A stretch of 64,000 nt of DNA from Paenibacillus faecalis (lineage in GTDB: Bacteria > Bacillota > Bacilli > Paenibacillales > Paenibacillaceae): positions 236,506-300,505 of the forward strand of contig NZ_LT985747.1 in NCBI RefSeq assembly GCF_900289175.1, read 5' to 3'. Below, piece after piece: positions 8,704 to 17,186 of this stretch. Both the position numbers and the translations under genes were made by a program. Within the stretch, counting starts at the first letter, position 1; every line of letters begins with the position of its first letter. A model generated the notes under the pieces. The model saw only the letters and a program-made list of their open reading frames with translations, did not search any database and was not told the DNA's origin.

Positions 8704-9177
8704 TTAAAATAAAGATTCCTCTTTATCTTCCTCTAATCCCAATTTGATGTACATTTCCCGAGAATAGCCCTGCAGCTTCTGTTCAAGCGCCTGAGCTCGA
8801 TCCTTAAAATCCGTCAGCTCCTGAATCATCCTCGATCGTCCTGCCGCGTTAAACGTTTCGTGAATCCGTTCTTTAAAATAATCATGAACGATATGATTGC
8901 GCTGTTTCCACACTTCTTTCAGCTGTATCGTTTCTTCTTCGGAAAAAGAAAAATAATGCTGTATTTCTTGAACGAGCTGCCCTAAGGAGCTGCTCAGTTT
9001 ACGTTGGTACAGTTGTGTAAAGTCCTCTTCCGAAGGAACCTGCCCCTTCGACAGCTTAATGAGCATAAGCAGATTGGCCAGCTGCTGCTCCAAAGCCTGG
9101 GAGTAGTATACCGCCAATCCGAAATAGGCAAGCAGCTCTTTGGAATGGTCACTGTCCATCAGTCGCGTCTGTTTCAT
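8704..9177 (-). CDS. helical protein with HEPN-like RX4H motif
   Basis: A 157-residue soluble, mostly alpha-helical protein that I cannot name. It contains WKQRNHIVHDYFKE, an R-x4-H motif of the type found at the active site of HEPN-family ribonucleases, followed by coiled-coil-like helices rich in Glu/Gln. The longest ORF starts with GTG at 9222, but CAGGAGGG lies just before the ATG pair at 9180/9177, so the start is set at 9177. It follows the ABC permease gene by 82 bases in the same direction and may be co-transcribed. HEPN membership is a motif-level guess; no antitoxin partner is obvious. Confidence 0.6.
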   Translation of the reverse strand: MKQTRLMDSDHSKELLAYFGLAVYYSQALEQQLANLLMLIKLSKGQVPSEEDFTQLYQRKLSSSLGQLVQEIQHYFSFSEEETIQLKEVWKQRNHIVHDYFKERIHETFNAAGRSRMIQELTDFKDRAQALEQKLQGYSREMYIKLGLEEDKEESLF

Positions 9178-9259
9178 CATTCCCTCCTGTTGGATAGGCT
9201 GCAAATTGAGTTTGATGTTCACCTTTCCTACTCTATGGTAAAGGAAGATTCATCCTGCA

Positions 9260-9994
9260 TCAACCTGCTTTTCGAATTAATTCAGCAGCATCTTTAGCCA
9301 GAGAAGCTTTAAGGTAAATCGCAAGCAAGACAGCTGTATATCCAAACGTAAAAAGAAGGATGTATGTGCTCTGAAGGACTCCTCTTTGATCCGCATGCAT
9401 CAGTGTATCAATCATCAGTGATACCGGAGGAAGCAAGTATGCAAGAAGATGGATGCCCTTTGGAAGCAGATCGGCAATCGAAATCCCAGCGATCGAGAGC
9501 ACGATTAAAATTAACATGAAACCAGCTGCTCTTCCCTGATTCTCGATCCACCCGGGTTGAAAAAACAATGATACCCCCGCTCCAAGACCTGATAGTAAAA
9601 TATGAGCTGCAAGAGCGACAAGCAAACGTGTCAATCCTACCGGTTCAGCAAACATCCCGGTTACTAAAGGATAAGCGACCGTTGCCAGACTAATCAAACT
9701 GCTAATAAGAAGCAGAGCCGTATACTGCGTAGCATAAAACTTCAGTGCACTTCCATTATGTAAAATAAGAAGAACGTTTTGTCTGCCTTGATCATGATTA
9801 AGAAAGCTTGTGCCGAGCCAGGCACATCCGATAAACAACAAGGTTGACGTGACAGCATAACTGTCCATGATCGGATTTGGTTTGTAAGAATACAAAATCA
9901 ACACGGATATAACCATAAATGCGATCGGTCCAAAATAACGGTTTGAGCGGGTATAGCTTACTAGCAAATATCGCAGCAGCGGCCAACTGATCAT
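9260..9994 (-). CDS. ABC-2 type membrane permease
   Basis: A 244-residue hydrophobic protein with about six membrane segments, starting MISWPLLRYLLVSYTRSNRYFG. Its start overlaps the stop of the ATPase gene by four bases (ATGA), so the two are translationally coupled and should form one transporter, probably an exporter of the ABC-2 type. The substrate is unknown. The short length and helix layout fit the permease half of a two-component ABC system. Confidence 0.8.
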   Translation of the reverse strand: MISWPLLRYLLVSYTRSNRYFGPIAFMVISVLILYSYKPNPIMDSYAVTSTLLFIGCAWLGTSFLNHDQGRQNVLLILHNGSALKFYATQYTALLLISSLISLATVAYPLVTGMFAEPVGLTRLLVALAAHILLSGLGAGVSLFFQPGWIENQGRAAGFMLILIVLSIAGISIADLLPKGIHLLAYLLPPVSLMIDTLMHADQRGVLQSTYILLFTFGYTAVLLAIYLKASLAKDAAELIRKAG

Positions 9995-10926
9995 CCTTCC
10001 ACCGCCTTTTTTTGAGCGTCAGCATTATACTTCAGCTGTTCTGCCCGTTCTTGGGAAAGCGGCTGCAGTGATATCACAGATCCGCCTTCTTTAAGCACAT
10101 ATAACAAAAATTCATCCGAGCATTCTTTTCTGACCACCGCTTCAAACGGAGCTCCCCGCGATATCCAATATAAGAAGCCGTTCAGCTTCTCTATGTTATG
10201 CATCGCCTCCAGAGAAATACTGTGGAAGGCGAGCTTGGTGCCAATGACAGCTTTCCCCCGCTCATAAAGAGCATCACGTATAATGACGCCCCGTTCCATC
10301 GCAACAACCCTGTCGGCCAATGCAGCCGTCAACAAAGGTTCGTGCACAGACATAACGATCGCCGTGCCTTGATTTTTAATTTCTCCGAGAAGCGAAACCA
10401 TATCATGCTGTGAAGACTCGTCCAGCCCCGACAAAGGCTCATCCAACAGGAGCACATCGGGTGAACCGAGCATGGCCTGCATCAGGTTTATCTTTTGCAG
10501 CATTCCTTTTGAAAACTGATTCATCCTTCGATTGGCGTGCTCATGCATTTGGAAAAACGACAGTACACCATCCACACCACGCCTTGCTTCCTCATTGCTT
10601 AACCCTTGAATTTTGGCAACATGAAATAAATATTCCTCAGGGGAAAAACGCAAACTTGGGAACCGCTCAGGCACATATCCTATCCGTAAACTGTCGGCAA
10701 TGACCTTCCTCTTTCCATGAGTAGGAATGGCAAGACCGGCAATCAGGTGTAAAAGAGTACTTTTCCCAGCGCCGTTCCTGCCGGTAACCGCCACACATTC
10801 CCCACGGGCAATACACCATGTAGCATCCCGGATTGCCCGATGTTTCCCGAAGAACTTACTTACGTTGTCCAGTTCAATCAGAACTTCCATCTCATACATT
10901 ACTCCTGCATCATCTTTTAAGTTCAT
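9991..10926 (-). CDS. ABC transporter ATP-binding protein
   Basis: A 311-residue ATPase: Walker A GRNGAGKST near residue 50, a signature region with FSKGMLQK in place of LSGGQ, Walker B VLLLDEP with Glu, and an H-loop His (MSVHEP). The last third (about residues 220-311) is a C-terminal extension typical of ABC-2 ATPases. The start is uncertain: ATG at 10926 has AAAAGGG nearby, while ATGs at 10899 and 10890 lie behind GCAGGAG and would remove 9 or 12 residues before the core MEVLIELDNVSKFFG. It is coupled to the permease by a 4-base overlap. It follows the PqqD-like gene after 41 bases. Confidence 0.88.
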   Translation of the reverse strand: MNLKDDAGVMYEMEVLIELDNVSKFFGKHRAIRDATWCIARGECVAVTGRNGAGKSTLLHLIAGLAIPTHGKRKVIADSLRIGYVPERFPSLRFSPEEYLFHVAKIQGLSNEEARRGVDGVLSFFQMHEHANRRMNQFSKGMLQKINLMQAMLGSPDVLLLDEPLSGLDESSQHDMVSLLGEIKNQGTAIVMSVHEPLLTAALADRVVAMERGVIIRDALYERGKAVIGTKLAFHSISLEAMHNIEKLNGFLYWISRGAPFEAVVRKECSDEFLLYVLKEGGSVISLQPLSQERAEQLKYNADAQKKAVEG

Positions 10927-10967
10927 TGTACCCTTTTATTCCAAGATAGTTCAATATTGACAAGCAA

Positions 10968-11342
10968 TCAGCGTCCCGATCTCCATTCGATCCAGTTATT
11001 CACTTCCATCATTTCAATAAACTTGACTAAACGGGGCAGGAGAGGCTCGACTGCTTCCCCGAACTCATCATAAAGTGCAGAAGCGATCTCAGATATGGAA
11101 TGCTGTCCGTCACATTTTTTAATAACCGCTGCCCCATGAGCATCAAGCTTTACCTGAATAACCGAAGGCTGTTTCAGCAAGCGGATAGCTTGCCGCTCGA
11201 TCCAGGACTTTCGTGGAACGAAAACCGTAGTCTTTTCGCTGCAATAAACTACAAACAACCCTTCTTTAAGAACAGGAATCATCGTGAGCAGATTTTGGAC
11301 TTTTTTTGGTTTCTTATACGGAATCCTGATCAAAAAGCTCAC
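10968..11342 (-). CDS. PqqD-like protein
   Basis: A 124-residue protein whose C-terminal two thirds match the PqqD fold: the pattern VKLDAHGAAVIKKCDGQHS followed by ISEIASALYDEFGE and a helix ending in a WI motif. PqqD-like domains (RiPP recognition elements) bind peptide substrates and present them to modifying enzymes. An N-terminal basic stretch (RIPYKKPKKVQ) precedes it. The start is GTG at 11342, overlapping the stop of the OPT transporter gene by four bases (GTGA), with AAGGA upstream. The coupling to a peptide transporter is notable. No RiPP precursor or radical SAM gene is adjacent; one radical SAM gene lies 8 kb away. Confidence 0.72.
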   Translation of the reverse strand: MSFLIRIPYKKPKKVQNLLTMIPVLKEGLFVVYCSEKTTVFVPRKSWIERQAIRLLKQPSVIQVKLDAHGAAVIKKCDGQHSISEIASALYDEFGEAVEPLLPRLVKFIEMMEVNNWIEWRSGR

Positions 11343-13252
11343 TCCTTGCTTGTGGACACAGGTATTTTTTTAGCGGCTAGTGCGCCCCATGTCAGAATCA
11401 TCATGACAGCCAAAAATATAAGGAACGGAACCGAATTGTTCTCAATGAGAACATTCTCCGGGATTGCAACATTCATCCAGATCAATACAGCAATGAAGAC
11501 ACCAACCAGTGACTCCCCTGCAATCAGACCGGATGCCAACAATGTTCCGGTTTCGACTCTGGCCTTCAGCAGTTCCCTATCTTTCTTTGAAACTCTCTCT
11601 ACAAACCATCGTACAACGCCGCCTGCCATAATCGGTGTGCTCACATGGATCGGCAAGTAAATACCAACTGCAACTGTCAAAGAGTTCAGACCGAGCAATT
11701 CGAAGACGACGGCAGATGCCACGCCTATAAATATCAGTTCCCAAGGTAAATTACCTGCCATCATGCCTTCTACGATAATCCGCATCAATACGGCCTTTGG
11801 TGCCGGAAGATCCTCCGACCCGAGACCATAGCTTTCATTCAGTACGGACAAAATAAAACCGATCACAAGCCCCGATACGAGCACCCCAATCATCATGGCA
11901 ACCTGCTGTTTCCACGGTGTACCGCCGACCAAATAACCGGTCTTCAGGTCCTGCGATATATCTCCCGCTACCGCAAGGGCAACACACACAATGGCCCCTA
12001 CCGTTAATGAAGCGATCATGCCGGTTGCCCCTGACAAACCGGTTAATTTGAAAACAAAGGTCACGATCAGCAAAGTTGCGATCGTCATACCTGATACCGG
12101 TGAAGACGAACTGCCTACTAGTCCTACGATCCGTGACGCTACGGTAACAAATAAAAAGCCAAAAACAGCGATAGCTAATGCCCCTACGATTCCTACATCA
12201 GTTAATGGGGCAAACGCAATGATGACAATCAGCACGGCAATCATGCCAAATACCCATATCCCTGGAATATCCCGATTCGTACGCTCGATCGTCACCTTGG
12301 AGTTGTCTTTCTTTTGCAAGCTTCGCAGCGTTGCCGTAAAGGAATGGTACAGCATGGGTAGCGTCTTGCCGAGCGTAATCAATCCCCCGGCGGCGACCGC
12401 TCCAGCACCGATATAGCGGATATAATCCCCCCAGATTCCCCAGGCGTCCAACTCCCCAATCGGCGTGGCCGAAGGGATTACGACAGCATCGCTTCCTGCT
12501 CCGATAAAAGAAATGGCCGGGATCAGGACAAGCCAGGCCAGTACGCCACCAGCCAGCATCTGTCCGGCAATCCTTGGCCCGATAATGTAACCGACCCCTA
12601 GCAGCGCCGGAAAAATATCCAAACCTACAACTGCATTTTTAAATCGGAGAATACTAGTTTCAATTTCGGTCCGGAACCATTTGAATCCGTCCCCCATCGC
12701 TTTGACTGCACCGCCGATCAGGAATCCATAAACGACCATCTTTGCGCTCTTTCCTCCGACATCCCCGGACATCAGCACTTCAGCGCAAGCCGTTCCCTCT
12801 GGGTAAGGAAGAGTCTCGTGCTCATTCACAATGAGCAATCGGCGAAGGGGAACCATCATAGCTACACCAAGGAAACCTCCGACGAGCACGATAAAACTGA
12901 TCGTTGCCATCGAAGGGATATAGCCCCACATATATAATGCCGGCAGGGTAAAAATAGCACCTGCAGCAACGGCTTCGCCGGCAGTTGTCATCGTCTGAAC
13001 GATGTTGTTTTCAAGAATCGATTTGCGGCGGAATATCCCTCTTAACACCCCAAGCGAGATGACAGCTGCCGGAATCGAGGCACTGACTGTCAAACCGATT
13101 TTCAAGCCTAAGTAGGCATTCGCAGCAGCAAATACGACGGCCAAAATGATCCCCAGCACGATCGCAAATGTGGTGAGCTCTGCCATAGATCTGGATGCGG
13201 GTATATAGGGGACAAATATGGAAGGATTGGCATCTCTTTTGGAATCTTGCAC
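11339..13252 (-). CDS. OPT family oligopeptide transporter
   Basis: A 637-residue polytopic membrane protein with roughly 14-16 hydrophobic segments. Family marks include the N-terminal AELTTFAIVLGIILAVVF and AANAYLGLKIGLTVSAS, a GEAVAAGAIFTLPALY segment and a GDISQDLKTGYLVGGTP loop. OPT proteins import oligopeptides or metal-chelate/siderophore compounds, driven by protons. The longest ORF starts at 13282 without a ribosome binding site; GTG at 13252 follows GAGGAG by 8 bases and gives MQDSKRDANPS. Its 3' end overlaps the PqqD-like gene by four bases. The substrate cannot be predicted. Confidence 0.9.
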   Translation of the reverse strand: MQDSKRDANPSIFVPYIPASRSMAELTTFAIVLGIILAVVFAAANAYLGLKIGLTVSASIPAAVISLGVLRGIFRRKSILENNIVQTMTTAGEAVAAGAIFTLPALYMWGYIPSMATISFIVLVGGFLGVAMMVPLRRLLIVNEHETLPYPEGTACAEVLMSGDVGGKSAKMVVYGFLIGGAVKAMGDGFKWFRTEIETSILRFKNAVVGLDIFPALLGVGYIIGPRIAGQMLAGGVLAWLVLIPAISFIGAGSDAVVIPSATPIGELDAWGIWGDYIRYIGAGAVAAGGLITLGKTLPMLYHSFTATLRSLQKKDNSKVTIERTNRDIPGIWVFGMIAVLIVIIAFAPLTDVGIVGALAIAVFGFLFVTVASRIVGLVGSSSSPVSGMTIATLLIVTFVFKLTGLSGATGMIASLTVGAIVCVALAVAGDISQDLKTGYLVGGTPWKQQVAMMIGVLVSGLVIGFILSVLNESYGLGSEDLPAPKAVLMRIIVEGMMAGNLPWELIFIGVASAVVFELLGLNSLTVAVGIYLPIHVSTPIMAGGVVRWFVERVSKKDRELLKARVETGTLLASGLIAGESLVGVFIAVLIWMNVAIPENVLIENNSVPFLIFLAVMMILTWGALAAKKIPVSTSKE

Positions 13253-13361
13253 CCCGTTCTCTCCTCTCGATGTTGAAATCATAAACTGTACATGGAACGG
13301 TTAGAAAAGCATCCTTATTTTGTCCCCAACTTTTCATTTTCAGTCGTCGAACCCTTTAAAA

Positions 13362-14534
13362 TTAGCTCTTTATAAAGCGAGGCTGACCGCCGATCATCGT
13401 CCATTGAACCTCATACTTATCATCCAGTAGGACCAAATCAGCGGAGCGGCCTTGTTCGATCATTCCTAACTGACCGAGTCCTAGAATGGCAGCCGGCGTA
13501 GCGGAAGCCATATGAACGGCATCAAGAAGCGGGATTCCATTCTTTACCGTGTAATATAAAGCTTCGTTCATTTTCACTGTGCTGGAAGCAAGTGTACCGT
13601 CATTCAGGCGGGCAACTCCACCCGATACCTGTACTTGATGACCGCCGAAATGGTATGTGCCGTCGCCAAGTCCCATCGCTTGGAGCGCATCGGTAATTAA
13701 GACCATGCCTTCAGCTCCCTTTATGCGATGCATCAGCCGGATTATTGCCGGGTGTAAATGCACCTGATCCACGATTGCTTGTAGACTGACGTGGTTCTCT
13801 TCAAATGCAGCCACGATGAGACCGGGATCGCGGTGATGGATCGGACGCATGCCGTTAAAACAATGTGTAACATGACTTGCTCCTGCAGCAAAAGCCGCTT
13901 TCGCTTCCTCATACGTGGCATCGGAATGTGCGAGTGCAATGACGACCCCCTTCTCTTTCAGAAAGGAAATAAGCTCCATTCCGCCGGGCAGCTCCGGGGC
14001 AATCGTAACCATTTTGATGAGGCCTTCTGCTTCGTTAAAAATACGATTCATCTCATCGATATCCGGGTGCCGTAGAAACTTTTCATTTTGCATACCTTTA
14101 CGTTTAGGATTCAAATAAGGACCTTCTAAATGAATACCGGCTATTTTCGCTCCTGTTTCATGTCCGATCACCCGTTTCACACTGCGAATCATCGCGAGCA
14201 GGTCTTCCATCGTTGAGGTGACAGAGGTTGCCAAAAAAGATGTGCATCCTGTTGATGCGCACACGTTCGAGACCTCTTGAATGCTCTTCTCCGTACCATC
14301 CATCATATTGAAGCCGTTTGCGCCATGAATATGTACATCAATCATTCCAGGTATAAGCAGATGCCCTTGGCCATCCCAAATTTCGTAGTCTCCATCCACC
14401 ATCGATACGGAGCTATCTGTGCTTTTCTGCTCTTCAATTTTTACAATACGCCCTTCTCGAATCCAGATGATAGCCCGTTGCATAATCCGGTCCTTCAAAA
14501 CCGCTTGAACATTGGATATAATCACATTCCTCAC
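13362..14534 (-). CDS. nagA: N-acetylglucosamine-6-phosphate deacetylase
   Basis: A 390-residue amidohydrolase that removes the acetyl group from N-acetylglucosamine-6-phosphate in amino-sugar use and wall recycling. Visible marks: the metal-binding HIHGANG near residue 68, the LEGPYLNPKRKGMQ loop, HSDATYEEA, the HCFNGMRPIHHRDPG block, and LITDALQAMGLGDG with the catalytic Asp. The length is normal. The start is GTG at 14534 with GGAGG eight bases upstream. Only three bases separate it from the regulator gene, so both form one operon. No nagB (deaminase) gene is next to it. Confidence 0.95.
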   Translation of the reverse strand: MRNVIISNVQAVLKDRIMQRAIIWIREGRIVKIEEQKSTDSSVSMVDGDYEIWDGQGHLLIPGMIDVHIHGANGFNMMDGTEKSIQEVSNVCASTGCTSFLATSVTSTMEDLLAMIRSVKRVIGHETGAKIAGIHLEGPYLNPKRKGMQNEKFLRHPDIDEMNRIFNEAEGLIKMVTIAPELPGGMELISFLKEKGVVIALAHSDATYEEAKAAFAAGASHVTHCFNGMRPIHHRDPGLIVAAFEENHVSLQAIVDQVHLHPAIIRLMHRIKGAEGMVLITDALQAMGLGDGTYHFGGHQVQVSGGVARLNDGTLASSTVKMNEALYYTVKNGIPLLDAVHMASATPAAILGLGQLGMIEQGRSADLVLLDDKYEVQWTMIGGQPRFIKS

Positions 14535-14537
14535 TTA

Positions 14538-15302
14538 CTATTCCTCCTCGTCGCACACAATTACCGCGATTTGTTTCCGGTCAAGTGCTTCCTTTAACTG
14601 CTCAGGTATTGGTTGGTCGGTAACGAGTACATCAACGTAGTCCAAGTCTAACCGGTACACCGATTTTTCACTGAACTTAGTATGGTCTGCTACGACAATG
14701 ACCTGATCTGATCGGCGGGCGATTTCCTTCTTTACCCGTGCATCGTCCTCATAGGGATAGTATATTCCGTCGGAACGGATACTGCTTGCACCTATAAATG
14801 CCTTATCCGCGCGGATTTCGCTTAACTTATCGATGACGGATGATCCGTATAACAGACGACTTTTAACATTCAAATAACCGCCCAGTAAATAAATAAGGAG
14901 TTCTTCACGGTCGGATAAAATTCCAACGTTATCGATGGAATGCGTGATTACAGTAATATGCTTAGCCTCGATATGCTTGGAAACGAATTGAACCGTCGTT
15001 GAAACATCCAATATTACGGCCTCATGATCCTGAATAAAACTAGAGGCAAGCTTGCCGATCTTGTTTTTGCTGGCAGATTCTTCGATTAACCGCTCCTGAT
15101 AGGATGCAATTTTCTTTTGCAATGTTGGAAGCGCCAACCCTCCGTGTGTCCGGATTGCAGCCCCCTCCTCTACAAGCCGTACAACATCACGGCGTGCGGT
15201 ATCCTTCGAAACTTGAAATTGCTCGCAAATTTGCTTCACGCTCATCGTGTGATGCAGCTTCAAATACTCAAGAATTTTCAACATACGTTCTTCCTGAAAA
15301 AT
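14538..15302 (-). CDS. DeoR family transcriptional regulator, probable AUU start
   Basis: A 254-residue DeoR-type repressor: N-terminal helix-turn-helix (VKQICEQFQVSKDTARRDVVRL, TARRD being the family signature) and a sugar-phosphate sensing domain in which conserved SKNKIGKLA, SFIQDHEAVILD and DYVDVLVTD are visible. The first ATG is at 15284, but the only good ribosome binding site (AAGGAGG, 15318-15312) is about 27 bases from it. An in-frame ATT at 15302 lies about 9 bases behind that site and adds FQEER, giving the usual DeoR N-terminus (ME/Q-x-ER-x-x-x-IL). AUU is a rare but known start. It is co-transcribed with nagA, so it likely controls amino-sugar use and itself through the repeats at 15326-15367. 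Confidence 0.85.
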   Translation of the reverse strand: MFQEERMLKILEYLKLHHTMSVKQICEQFQVSKDTARRDVVRLVEEGAAIRTHGGLALPTLQKKIASYQERLIEESASKNKIGKLASSFIQDHEAVILDVSTTVQFVSKHIEAKHITVITHSIDNVGILSDREELLIYLLGGYLNVKSRLLYGSSVIDKLSEIRADKAFIGASSIRSDGIYYPYEDDARVKKEIARRSDQVIVVADHTKFSEKSVYRLDLDYVDVLVTDQPIPEQLKEALDRKQIAVIVCDEEE

Positions 15303-15325
15303 GACAAAGCACCTCCTTACACTTT

Positions 15326-15367
15326 ATAAGCGATTATAAGTATTTTGGTAAGTAATCACAAGTATTT
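15326..15367 (-). promoter_or_regulatory. tandem 20-bp repeats, candidate operator of the DeoR regulator
   Basis: Two direct copies, ATAAGCGATTATAAGTATTT (15326-15345) and GTAAGTAATCACAAGTATTT (15348-15367), are 15/20 identical and exactly 22 bases apart, close to two helical turns. Each contains two half-site-like AAG units. They lie just upstream of the regulator ribosome binding site, where an autoregulatory repressor would bind. Confidence 0.55.
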
Positions 15368-15541
15368 TTAAGTTTCCATACTGAATTGCAAGTAAATTAT
15401 AATATATAAACGTAATTCCTTATTCATTTCGGTAAACATTGCTTGTCCTTAGATCGAGGGAAAACTGGTATCGTTAACATAAAATAAGCCGCCTATTCGG
15501 CGACTTATATCAGGCTATAATTCCTTAACGGATATCGATAC

Positions 15542-15880
15542 TTAAGCTACAAAGCACATTTCACGGCACACTTCTGCGCATTTTCGGCAAGCTTCTGCAC
15601 ACTGTTTGCAATGGGTTTGAACATGCTTTTCACATTCCTCTGCACAAGCTTCACACATCTTGATGCAAAGAGCACAAATATCAAAAGCGTACGGGCTCAT
15701 TCGGGTCATGGCCTCGGCAGCAAACGAACATATATCCGCGCATTCCCGGGTCAAGGTAATACATTGACGAAGCATGGCAATATCATATTCTTTTAAACAT
15801 GAAACATAGCACACATTACATGCATTCATGGTTTGGAGACATGCATCAATACAATCTTTATATTGTAGGTCGTTGTTCAT
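15542..15880 (-). CDS. Cys-rich four-helix-bundle copper-binding protein
   Basis: A 112-residue protein with 19 cysteines, many in CxxC or CxxxC spacing along predicted helices (CIDACLQTMNACNVCYVSC; later CEACAEECEKH, then CKQCAEACRKCAEVC). This is the pattern of the four-helix-bundle copper-binding family (YhjQ type, related to copper storage proteins), where cysteines lining the bundle bind Cu(I). No signal peptide, so it is cytosolic. The longest ORF starts at 15949, but the ATG at 15880 follows GGGAGG by 8 bases and is chosen. It stands alone, with CobW next in the same direction after 124 bases. Confidence 0.88.
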   Translation of the reverse strand: MNNDLQYKDCIDACLQTMNACNVCYVSCLKEYDIAMLRQCITLTRECADICSFAAEAMTRMSPYAFDICALCIKMCEACAEECEKHVQTHCKQCAEACRKCAEVCREMCFVA

Positions 15881-16004
15881 TTCGTATACCTCCCAAGCAT
15901 GATTTCGCTCTGTCATTGTATTAAACCGATCGAACCCAAAGTGAACCAAGTCACACGATCATTAGGCTATATTACTAAAAAATACATTAATTAACAACTT
16001 CATA

Positions 16005-17066
16005 TTAACATTGTACACCTGATTTTGCTTCCAGTTCAAGCAATTGCTCGTGAATCTTTGTCTGACTGAAATGTTCACCGATAAGAACGATCACATCAGA
16101 TACTTGTCCTTGGGGATTGATTTTCATAAAATCTGATTCTCTAAAGGCATATTGAAACAAAAAGCGGCTGGCTGTATCGCTAAAGGTCAGAATCCCTTTG
16201 GCGCGATATATTTCTCTCGGAAGTTCGGCTATAAACGCTTCAAAATGATAGCTATTTACAGGCTTCTGAAAATAATACGTGTAGGACATTACATGATCAT
16301 GAGTATGATGTGTATGGTCATGATTCAGCTTATGTTTGTGTGCAGGCTCATGTTTAATTTCCGGTGAACAAGCCCCAGGGTCATGAACAACTTCATGTTT
16401 CGGAGCTTCATCAGCCGCCATTGGGTGATTAAAGTACTGCCGCCTGGTTATATCAGACGTTGGCCCGAGCAGCACTGCCGGGTTTACATCACAACGTACA
16501 GCAGGAATCATAGCTGCCACAGCATTCCATCCTCGTACAATACGAGCTACTTCCTCCTGTTCTTGTTCACTGATCCGGTCTATTTTGTTTAATATGAGTG
16601 TAGAGGCACAACGGATCTGTTCCTGCATCAGCCTATAATTTTTTCCTTTCTGGGTTTGATACAGTTCCAAAAGATGCGCGGAATCCACCACGGTGATCAA
16701 ATGTTTTACATCTATTTTCATGTAAAGCGATGCTTCTGCGACGGCATCCAAAATTTCCAGCGGATTGGCCGCACCCGTCGCCTCAATGGCGATGACATCA
16801 GGCTTTTCATTCTGTATCAATAAAGCAAGCTCTGAAGTCAAGTCTGCACGGATGGAGCAGCAGATACATCCGCTCAGCAATTCAGCCGTGGGAACATCGT
16901 GTCCGGTGATCTGACCATCAATATTGACTTCGCCGATCTCATTCATTACAATGGCAGGGTTCAAGCTCTGCTGCTTCCAGTATTGAATCAGCCTCGTTAA
17001 CAACGTTGTTTTACCACTGCCTAAAAAACCTGATAATATGTATATGGGTGTCATTGTGCTTTTCAT
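16005..17066 (-). CDS. CobW/G3E family GTPase, metal chaperone type
   Basis: A 353-residue P-loop GTPase. Walker A GFLGSGKTT near residue 13, the metal-binding GCICC motif near 65 (CxCC, typical of zinc/cobalt chaperones of the COG0523 group), NKID guanine-specificity motif near 158, and a C-terminal CobW domain. Between the two domains lies a His-rich linker (about 220-256) with HKHKLNHDHTHHTHDH, which should bind zinc or similar ions. The start ATG at 17066 has GGAAGGA eight bases upstream. It is divergent from moaB with a 120-base gap. I see no clear Zur box, so the metal is unsettled; zinc is most likely for this subgroup. Confidence 0.9.
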   Translation of the reverse strand: MKSTMTPIYILSGFLGSGKTTLLTRLIQYWKQQSLNPAIVMNEIGEVNIDGQITGHDVPTAELLSGCICCSIRADLTSELALLIQNEKPDVIAIEATGAANPLEILDAVAEASLYMKIDVKHLITVVDSAHLLELYQTQKGKNYRLMQEQIRCASTLILNKIDRISEQEQEEVARIVRGWNAVAAMIPAVRCDVNPAVLLGPTSDITRRQYFNHPMAADEAPKHEVVHDPGACSPEIKHEPAHKHKLNHDHTHHTHDHVMSYTYYFQKPVNSYHFEAFIAELPREIYRAKGILTFSDTASRFLFQYAFRESDFMKINPQGQVSDVIVLIGEHFSQTKIHEQLLELEAKSGVQC

Positions 17067-17186
17067 ATGAATCGTCCTTCCTCAGCATTCTATGTTAGCG
17101 AGTGTACTACACTTAAGCTTCCGTCAGCAAGGAAAGCTGTTGCCTTGTCTTAAAGTTCACTAGTTTATAAGATTGGAGTTGTTCAG

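Noticed and set aside
17067..17186. Zur box in the moaB-CobW divergent region
   Set aside because: No match to the TCGTAAT-type palindrome was found on either strand.
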